Shown here one piece after another: positions 48,701-53,935 of a stretch of DNA of 53,935 nucleotides. How positions within the stretch are numbered: position 1 is the stretch's first letter; each line of letters begins with the position of its first letter. This DNA is from Planctomycetaceae bacterium (GTDB taxonomy: Bacteria; Planctomycetota; Planctomycetia; Planctomycetales; Planctomycetaceae): assembly GCA_900299185.1 (NCBI GenBank), contig OMIV01000090.1:1-53935 (forward strand), written 5' to 3'. The position numbers and the translations under genes are program-made. Under the pieces are notes generated by a model that saw only the letters and a list, made by a program, of their open reading frames with translations, did no database searches and was not told the DNA's origin.

Positions 48701-49822
48701 GAGTTTGATCGCATCTTCCGCACGGGCTTACGCAACACGATGGAGTGCTTGTTACAGTCCGCCGAGCATTGGCAGGGCGGGGCGTTCTCGGATGACGACC
48801 TAGTCACGCTGATGCACGACATCCTTTCGCACTACAGCGACCAATGGCTGCGACACAGTCAGACCATGCGGTTGTCGTCGGTCGAAGCGTTACGCAACGA
48901 AGTGCTGTGGTTGGAGATTCAAGACTTCATTTCGAAATTCGGCATGGACTTGTTCCATCCCAAATCACTGACGCTCGGCAATGTGCGAGTCATCTTGCAC
49001 AACGGCGTTGAGTGGTATCTCGATCAACTGCGTGAGCAAGAAGACCCGCTCAATCCCAGCAAGCTGCTGCAGGCGATTGAAGATGGCGAAGTCGAAGAGG
49101 GCGATGTCGTCGAATACATCGACGTCGTGTTCTCGGCCATCGTCGATAAGTTCGATCGCTTCCTGGAATACAACACCACGACCACTCAGTCCGACTACGG
49201 CGACAAGTTCCACGTCTTGTTGGACTTCTTACGGATCGAAGCCGCTTACGATCGGCAGGCTTGGGAAAAGATCCCCGAGAGCATCGCTCATCGAGCATTG
49301 GCGGCGTCCACTCGCGAACGAGCGTTGCACTTCTGGGAAGAGCTGTTGGAGAACGAATCGCGGGACGATGCCGAGCGGCATGTCGAAGCTCTGCGCGAAC
49401 TCGAGCACAAGTACGGCGTGCATTTGCCGACGGTTGCTGATCGGCTCAACGAGCGATTCCTTAAGCCGCTGGCGGTTAATCGCATGCTGACGTTGGTCGA
49501 ACCTGCGATGAGCAACGATCCCCATGCGTCGCGTCGGTTTGCTCGGCTGCAAGAAGAGATCCGAGCTTACATGCACGACCAAACGGGCTCCGCGATCGAC
49601 ATCCCGCAATGGCTTCAAGACATCGAACGGGAAGTCAGTCGGTTGGAAGCTCCGGCTGATTACATCAAGTCGCCCGAGCTTGAGTTGCGATTGCCAATCT
49701 GTTTGGTGACCGAGCAAGAAGTTCGCGATCAGCTTCATAGTTGGGGGCAGTCGGTGACGGGATCAGAAAAGAGTTCGCCGGGCAAAGGCTCCGGCAAACG
49801 ACGTCGGCACGAGGATACTTAG
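45788..49822 (+). CDS. Very large cytoplasmic protein of unknown family
   Basis: 1,344 residues. The first codon may be ATG 45788; ATG 45803 and 45815 are close alternatives. There is no signal peptide and no membrane segment. The protein is helix-rich throughout with Leu-rich repeats of text such as VLQLVFEKVIPGYRAFHV, LFFHLENERFQNLFFLGR and VARQRDEFYLKLMQSL, and reads like a long array of helical repeats. An acidic low-complexity strip lies about 670-730 (NDDWDEELA, NERDDEDDLFG) and another acidic part about 1090-1120. The C-terminal tail is basic (GKGSGKRRRH). I do not recognise the family or a catalytic motif. Its size and the lack of neighbours in the same direction suggest a scaffold or assembly factor, but that is speculation. 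A minus-strand open frame of 554 codons opposite it is a shadow. Confidence 0.7.
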   Translation: MLGPRMSTLMPEPNPSTDTSKPFEKVLGYLNYSSGKPDLAFLSNLNVIGSTIEHATSWANLQAALSSKLAELKQTSPAFSDAAQADAVLQLVFEKVIPGYRAFHVDLFFHLENERFQNLFFLGRVFEATLAQQGPWDEVDRVVNGAIEHLNDFIGYRPLAVLENGRRMTPYEHERYRPLPIYIAGAGPLTGPYQALMTEVIELLKVVPPTVSTTAHFDVSRMDELAIDVRAYDHDHPMFKRTNYLFGEWDPHHIDGKGFFRRFIVRQIILDALLAWIQTQSDQQEAIFDAASVLCGTMLMASAISGDGPSCHDSTVTLSSLLPKVARQRDEFYLKLMQSLQGKRRKRITTESQAAQQPFGHVRQSLNLHLAHYGARQVQHRNLAQCFARMGYAEAARAEASGIPCASARFCCEIQWRLTSATKLLQQGQPTAANVLLGEIEEHLHRAIHCGAFVDPWNILGFAGNFPLFSSREDSIPDQRVESLLELMERIFGVFTRTLTEAAAQGENALVENLTSRFEKLADYWDQFASYVIDDLPKVRGRESFESATMVATALAEWRAAGEAAGNISFWRKHVTQFTSPKAYACVVEALLQKGDYVAAMALLVQWLSCAEEIGLESGPYSIHALLIDWMNRLTTGADNKTRRPVDWAAIRRLFDFLEANAGEFWDVPQLDAFTIAPQKRTKDNDDWDEELAAGNENERDDEDDLFGAAYDGIVYKDSAEDGTDGALADGASPSGSTEFENLNRQLEPRIKFIMALAQLWQISAGALSVEHVQKSGETPNPLQPDQIDALAGWWRRVRQLERELAHLMEAISTYPIDVATGDHDGNVEYDIQLQTKFYLLNTIITAHINCRIAELGLLCLLPQGFEVTEVPEDDRNLVNFYRSVMSQDITEVRRLLGAQFRRLSRKPLLYVPFDNGGAPKQILSARTVQAELRFLLKQLPRLGLFRETWHVVRLAHRMERETRPSQMAVTEFDRIFRTGLRNTMECLLQSAEHWQGGAFSDDDLVTLMHDILSHYSDQWLRHSQTMRLSSVEALRNEVLWLEIQDFISKFGMDLFHPKSLTLGNVRVILHNGVEWYLDQLREQEDPLNPSKLLQAIEDGEVEEGDVVEYIDVVFSAIVDKFDRFLEYNTTTTQSDYGDKFHVLLDFLRIEAAYDRQAWEKIPESIAHRALAASTRERALHFWEELLENESRDDAERHVEALRELEHKYGVHLPTVADRLNERFLKPLAVNRMLTLVEPAMSNDPHASRRFARLQEEIRAYMHDQTGSAIDIPQWLQDIEREVSRLEAPADYIKSPELELRLPICLVTEQEVRDQLHSWGQSVTGSEKSSPGKGSGKRRRHEDT

Positions 49823-49855
49823 GCCGTTACGGACAGAACCCCAGAATCGACGTGG

Positions 49856-49874
49856 GGCACGTTTTCAACGTGCC
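49856..49874 (+). terminator. Hairpin after the 1,344-residue gene
   Basis: GGCACGTT (49856-49863) pairs exactly with AACGTGCC (49867-49874) around TTC. It lies 33 bases past the stop codon. Hairpins built on this word are common between planctomycete genes; without a T run, termination is not certain. Confidence 0.5.
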
Positions 49875-50004
49875 GAAGTTCGAGTGCGTGGAGCACATTA
49901 GAAGCGTGCTTCACGAGTTCTGTCGGAAACGTTACATCGGACGAGTCGGATAAGTGATAGGTCGTTAGAGCGTTCGTTTCGCACGGTGGAACAAGGAGTC
50001 GCTC

Positions 50005-51414
50005 ATGCATACCAGCGTTGCCGCTCACTTGGCTCAGGCCATGACTCGCCGCGATGTCATGACTCGCATGGCGGGTGGCTTTACGGGACTCGCACTGAGT
50101 TCGTTAATCGGTCGAGAGTCATCCGCAGCGGGAGCACGAACGACTCACTACGCACCGCGCGCGAAGGCTGTGATTCAACTCTTCCAACATGGAGGACCAT
50201 CGCACGTCGACCTGCTGGATGAAAAAACGGAACTCAATAAGCGGCACAATGAGAAGATGCCCGAGTTCTTCACGGACCTCGTCAAGATCTCCGCGCATGG
50301 CAAATTGCTGGGCTCGCCGTTCAAGTTCAAACCGGCGGGTGACTGCGGTCTGCGTTATTCAGAGGTGTTGCCGCATACCGCCGAGTGCGCGGACGACATT
50401 GCGGTCGTGCGTTCGATGTTTTGCGAACACAACAACCACGAGCAGGCGTTGTGGCAAATGCATACCGGACGCATCGTGTCGGGACGTCCGACGATCGGTG
50501 CTTGGGTGAGTTATGCACTCGGCGCTGAAAGCGAAAACCTGCCCGCTTACGTCGTGCTGCGGAACGATGGCTCGCTGCCAATTGACGGAGCTCGTAATTG
50601 GTCGAGTGGCTTCTTGCCGCCGCGTTATCAGGGCGTCCATTTTCGGCATACCGGCACGCCGGTGCTGTATCTCACTCCGACGGGGAACGTCCCCGAGTCG
50701 ACTCAGTCCATGCGGCGAGATTTGTTACAGCAGCTCAACGCCGAGCATCTCACCAAGCACGAACGCTTGGCTGCGGATCTCGAAGCGCGAATCGCTAGCT
50801 ACGAGATGGCGGCACGCATGCAACTCAACGCGGGCAACGCCCTCAACGTCGCTGAAGAGACGCCCGAGACGCAGGCTCTCTATGGTGTCGACAAGGCTCC
50901 GACAGATAGCTATGGGCGACGTTGCTTGATTGCTCGACGTTTGGTTGAACGCGGCGTTCGCTATGTGCAGATCTTCGTCGAAGGTCAGATTTGGGACACG
51001 CACTCCAAGAACGCCGAAGGCACTCGCAGATGCTGCGAGCAGACCGATCAGCCCGTCGCTGGTTTGCTGAAGGATCTGAAGCGTCGTGGCTTGTTGGATT
51101 CAACGTTGGTTGTCTGGGGCGGTGAATTTGGTCGCACTCCAGTCAGTCAATCAGGTGATGGACGGGACCATCACAAGCAGGGCTTTTCGGTGTGGTTGGC
51201 TGGCGGTGGCATTAAGGGCGGGCAGGCTTACGGTGCGACCGATGATCTGGGCTATCACGCGGTTGAGAACCGTACTTCCGTGGCCGACTTGCACGCGACG
51301 ATCCTGCATCTGCTGGGGCTTGATCATCGCACGGTGACATATCACTTACATGGCCGTGACGAGCGACTGACCGACATCTACGACGCTCGGGTGATCGAGC
51401 CTCTGTTGGCCTAA
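50005..51414 (+). CDS. DUF1501 family protein, second copy
   Basis: 469 residues, ATG 50005, with AAGGAG six bases upstream. It opens with a twin-arginine-like signal (TRRDVMTRMAGGFTGLALSSL). Family marks include VIQLFQHGGPSHVDLLDEK, LWQMHTGRIVSGRPTIGAWV, VVWGGEFGRTP and GRDHHKQGFSVWLAGGG. It is clearly different in sequence from the copy at 10475: that one has SEFGRTPR and GRDHWGH at the matching places. As for the first copy, the fold belongs to the alkaline phosphatase/sulfatase clan, and the usual DUF1553 partner is missing. The MoeA gene starts 97 bases downstream, with its own leader hairpins. Confidence 0.87.
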   Translation: MHTSVAAHLAQAMTRRDVMTRMAGGFTGLALSSLIGRESSAAGARTTHYAPRAKAVIQLFQHGGPSHVDLLDEKTELNKRHNEKMPEFFTDLVKISAHGKLLGSPFKFKPAGDCGLRYSEVLPHTAECADDIAVVRSMFCEHNNHEQALWQMHTGRIVSGRPTIGAWVSYALGAESENLPAYVVLRNDGSLPIDGARNWSSGFLPPRYQGVHFRHTGTPVLYLTPTGNVPESTQSMRRDLLQQLNAEHLTKHERLAADLEARIASYEMAARMQLNAGNALNVAEETPETQALYGVDKAPTDSYGRRCLIARRLVERGVRYVQIFVEGQIWDTHSKNAEGTRRCCEQTDQPVAGLLKDLKRRGLLDSTLVVWGGEFGRTPVSQSGDGRDHHKQGFSVWLAGGGIKGGQAYGATDDLGYHAVENRTSVADLHATILHLLGLDHRTVTYHLHGRDERLTDIYDARVIEPLLA

Positions 51415-51433
51415 GGTCGGTCCGCACATAAGA

Positions 51434-51480
51434 GCGAGTCGCAGAGCGACTCGCCTACGTAGCTAAGTTGCTCTGCGACT
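51434..51480 (+). promoter_or_regulatory. Alternative hairpins in the leader of the MoeA-like gene
   Basis: GCGAGTCG (51434-51441) pairs with CGACTCGC (51447-51454). The same strand region AGTCGCAGAGC (51437-51447) can instead pair with GCTCTGCGACT (51470-51480). The two stems exclude each other. The words are also typical of planctomycete palindromic repeats, so this may be a repeat rather than a switch. Confidence 0.45.
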
Positions 51481-51511
51481 GAGAGGTTGTGCAACCCTTC
51501 GAGGAGAGTTC

Positions 51512-53479
51512 ATGTCCGCTCAACGTTCTGCTGAATGGCGGGACTCGATTCAACAGAAGCAGTTTCTCGACGTCATCACTCGCGACGAAGCCGTCGTTCG
51601 CTTCCGTCAGCATCTTGATCTGCGGCCGGTCGGTACTGAGCGAGTCTCGTTAGCGAACTCACTGCAGCGTGTGCTGGCCTGTGATGTCGTCTCCACAATC
51701 GACGTGCCGGGGTTCGATCGGTCAAACGTCGATGGCTTCGCAGTGCAGTCGGCGGATACCAGCGGCGCGATGGAAGAATCGCCGTGCGAATTGCTTGTGA
51801 ATGACGAAGTGCTGGCACCGGGAGTTTGTCCGACTCAAGCGGTAGAGCAGGGCCGTGCGACTCCGATCGCGACCGGCGGCATGATTCCTCGCGGAGCTGA
51901 TGCCGTTGTGATGATCGAGCACACCGAAGCGGCGCTTGATGGTGAGATCGCCAAGCTCAAAGTCACTCGCGCCGCAGCCCCCGGCCAGTTCATCACCTTT
52001 GCTGGGACGGACATTGCACGCGGCGAGACCGTGCTGCGAGCCGGTCAACGACTGACTTCGCGCGAGATCGGTGTGCTGGCCGCGCTGGGCTGGAACGATG
52101 TGGATGTCGTGCAGCGACCCAAAGTGGCGATCATCTCGACGGGCAATGAGATCGTTGCTCCTGGGCAACCATTGACGCTCGGTTCGGTCTATGACTCGAA
52201 CGCCGCAATCGTTGGAGCTTCGGTACTCGAACTGGGGTGCGAGCCCATCTATCTCGGCACCGTCCGCGACGACCTGCAGCACCTGCAAGCAATCATGCGC
52301 GACGCGTTGCAGTGTGATGCCGTCATCTTGTCGGGGGGCACGTCGAAGGGCGCAGGCGATTTGTCCTATCAAGCCGTCAGCGAACTCACTGATCCGGGCA
52401 TCGTCGCTCATGGTGTGGCATTGAAGCCCGGCAAGCCGATCTGCCTGGCGGTCACGCGCGGTAAGCCAGTCGTGGTTCTACCCGGCTTTCCAACGTCAGC
52501 GATCTTCACGTTTCAAGAGTTCGTGGCACCGGTGCTTCGCGAACTTGCAGGCCAACCGCCTGAGTCCCGGCAATCGTTACCCGCCAAATTGCCGTTGCGA
52601 GTTCACTCCGAGAAAGGTCGGACCGAGTACCTGCTCGTCAGCCTGGTGCCAAGCGACACCGGCCTAGTGGCGTGGCCGATGGGCAAGGGATCGGGCTCGG
52701 TAACGACCTTCAGCTTGGCCGATGGCTTCATCACGATTGACCAACACACCGAAATCATTGAAGCCGGAGCCGATGTCGAAGTGCGGCTGCTGGGCCGTGA
52801 TGTTGCGCCTGCAGATCTAGTGGTGATTGGTAGCCATTGCGTGGGTTTGGACTACCTGCTGAGCGAACTTCGGCGGCGGCATGGCGTGACGTCGAAGGTG
52901 TTGCATGTCGGCAGCTTGGGTGGTGCGGCGGCGGCCAAACGGGGTGAGTGCGATATCGCCGGAGTCCACGTGATGGATGCTGAATCTGGCATCTACAACC
53001 AGCACTTGTTGACCGACTCGGTGACGTTGCAGCCCGGCTATCGAAGGTCGCAAGGAATTGTGTTTCGACTGGACGATCCACGGTTCACGGGACGGTCCTT
53101 GGCCGAGGTCACGGCGCTTCTTCTGACTGATGCGCATTCATCTCGTGCGCTGACGATGGTGAATCGCAACCCCGGCAGCGGCACGCGCATCTTGATCGAC
53201 AAGCTGCTGAACGGTGCTCGGCCCGACGGCTACAACGTCCAAACGAAGTCGCACAACGCTGTCGCCACTGCCGTCGCTCAACACCGAGCCGACTGGGGTG
53301 TGGCAATTGCTACCGTCGCCCGCGACTACGGCCTGGGATTCATCGCCCAGCAAGACGAGCACTACGACTTCCTAATCCCCACCGCCCGCCGCTCCCGCCC
53401 CGCCGTGCAAGCGTTCTTAGGACTGCTCGCCGACCCCGCCCTCCAAGCCGAACTCACTCGCCGAGGATTCCACTGTTAA
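51512..53479 (+). CDS. moeA: MoeA molybdenumtransferase fused to a periplasmic-binding-protein-like domain
   Basis: 655 residues, ATG 51512, with GAGGAG eight to nine bases upstream; plain MoeA is about 410. Residues about 1-415 follow MoeA, which inserts molybdate into adenylated molybdopterin: VDGFAVQSAD, ATGGMIPRGADAVVMIEH, GTDIARGETVLRAGQRL, VAIISTGNEIV, ILSGGTSKGAGD and VVVLPGFPTSA. From about 430 a second domain reads LVVIGSHCVGLDYLLSEL, RGECDIAGVHVMD, LTMVNRNPGSGTRILID and HRADWGVAIATVA, which is the PBP-like domain of MoeA-LysR-type fusions and of molybdate-responsive regulators. There the domain may sense molybdate, tungstate or a cofactor. Cytoplasmic. No DNA-binding part is present, so it is not a transcription factor itself. 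Confidence 0.93.
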   Translation: MSAQRSAEWRDSIQQKQFLDVITRDEAVVRFRQHLDLRPVGTERVSLANSLQRVLACDVVSTIDVPGFDRSNVDGFAVQSADTSGAMEESPCELLVNDEVLAPGVCPTQAVEQGRATPIATGGMIPRGADAVVMIEHTEAALDGEIAKLKVTRAAAPGQFITFAGTDIARGETVLRAGQRLTSREIGVLAALGWNDVDVVQRPKVAIISTGNEIVAPGQPLTLGSVYDSNAAIVGASVLELGCEPIYLGTVRDDLQHLQAIMRDALQCDAVILSGGTSKGAGDLSYQAVSELTDPGIVAHGVALKPGKPICLAVTRGKPVVVLPGFPTSAIFTFQEFVAPVLRELAGQPPESRQSLPAKLPLRVHSEKGRTEYLLVSLVPSDTGLVAWPMGKGSGSVTTFSLADGFITIDQHTEIIEAGADVEVRLLGRDVAPADLVVIGSHCVGLDYLLSELRRRHGVTSKVLHVGSLGGAAAAKRGECDIAGVHVMDAESGIYNQHLLTDSVTLQPGYRRSQGIVFRLDDPRFTGRSLAEVTALLLTDAHSSRALTMVNRNPGSGTRILIDKLLNGARPDGYNVQTKSHNAVATAVAQHRADWGVAIATVARDYGLGFIAQQDEHYDFLIPTARRSRPAVQAFLGLLADPALQAELTRRGFHC

Positions 53480-53935
53480 CGGCATGAAATCAGCGAAAGC
53501 CCGTTATTCCAAACTCATCCAGCGTTTCAGTGCGGTGATCTCATTGTTTCATTACGAGTTGTGAAAGAGATCTGAACTCTGTTTCGGAGTGATCTAATCA
53601 GTGAGTTTCGAAGTTGTCGACGACTTAAGCATCTCTGTGCTTCGACCGAATGACTCATCAGGAAGAGTTTGCAAAAAAGCCACGAGATTTTCGGTCGAAC
53701 GTAGCCTGACATTTCATGTTACCGCGCGACGTTGCGATCGACTTTGACGGGTTGCTCGTACTACTGACCTCAGTGTTCTTCTACGTGACTTCAACCACAG
53801 AGGCTCGCGTTTTAATTGCACCAATGTTGCACTCGATTCGGTGCAACCAAAGAGTTCGCAGGAGTTATCAGTTCATATCAGCGACCTTGATGAGTCGTTG
53901 GTGACAGAAACGAAAAACCCTCGCAAGTTGAGCAC
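53480..53935. other. Noncoding right edge of the window
   Basis: A hairpin TAACGG/CCGTTA with a 20-base loop lies just after moeA (from 53478) and may mark its end. A stem GTTGCAC/GTGCAAC (53826-53832/53841-53847) is also present. The open frames of about 60 codons on either strand have no ribosome site or recognisable content. Confidence 0.4.

Overview
The window looks like an ordinary stretch of a Planctomycetota chromosome with moderate GC content. The gene families point there: two DUF1501 proteins, a DUF3500 protein with a Tat signal, a DUF58 protein, a TIGR03067-like domain, a protein with two PPC domains, a Gfo/Idh/MocA oxidoreductase with a Tat signal, a sugar-phosphate isomerase-like TIM barrel, a sorbosone-dehydrogenase/di-heme fusion, and a 2.6-kilo-residue repeat protein that begins with the ELLEDRTVP motif typical of planctomycete giant surface proteins. 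Genes are mostly single or in short units, with long noncoding gaps and palindromic repeats between them. I saw no integrase, transposase, phage gene, CRISPR array or rRNA. One tRNA-Leu(CAA) lies near the left end.

Layout. 0.3-2 kb: tRNA-Leu with its terminator, then a secreted cysteine-peptidase-fold protein. 2-8.8 kb (minus strand): a small DUF1232-like membrane protein, PanD (aspartate 1-decarboxylase) behind a CaMKII-association-domain protein, a DUF116-polyprenyl synthase fusion directly behind a DxDDT class II terpene (squalene-hopene type) cyclase, and a secreted sialate O-acetylesterase. 9-12 kb (plus): a membrane-anchored DUF3298-like protein and a DUF1501 protein. 12-16.6 kb (minus): an amidase and a YyaL/DUF255 thioredoxin-domain lipoprotein carrying a DsbD-N-like C-terminus. 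16.9-20.6 kb (plus): DUF3500 protein, TIM-barrel isomerase, oxidoreductase. 20.7-26.4 kb (minus): a secreted hypothetical protein, a putative DNA-binding protein with a hairpin-rich leader, DUF58 and Prs. 26.7-27.8 kb (plus): an EF-hand/TIGR03067 gene broken by an in-frame TGA. 28-29.9 kb (minus): a LexA with altered self-cleavage residues and a secreted alpha/beta hydrolase. 30.2-38 kb: the giant repeat protein. 38.5-41.8 kb: sorbosone dehydrogenase/di-heme protein and an MBL hydrolase. 41.9-43.5 kb (minus): a secreted helical protein. 43.8-53.5 kb (plus): PPC protein, an unrecognised 1,344-residue protein, the second DUF1501, and a MoeA-periplasmic-binding-protein fusion.

How they fit together. 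The clearest functional pair is the prenyl synthase fusion and the cyclase, which probably make and cyclise a polyprenyl chain. PanD with the CaMKII-AD protein looks like a two-gene unit, presumably for beta-alanine. Prs and MoeA are housekeeping (PRPP and molybdenum cofactor). Many of the rest are exported enzymes of the polysaccharide-degrading, envelope-rich planctomycete lifestyle. The items most worth a second look are the DUF116-prenyltransferase/cyclase unit, the EF-hand gene interrupted by TGA, the LexA with Asn-Gly at the cleavage site and Arg in place of the catalytic Lys, the competing hairpins upstream of the 267-residue DNA-binding-like protein, the heptamer repeat inside the cyclase gene, and the large unknown 1,344-residue protein.
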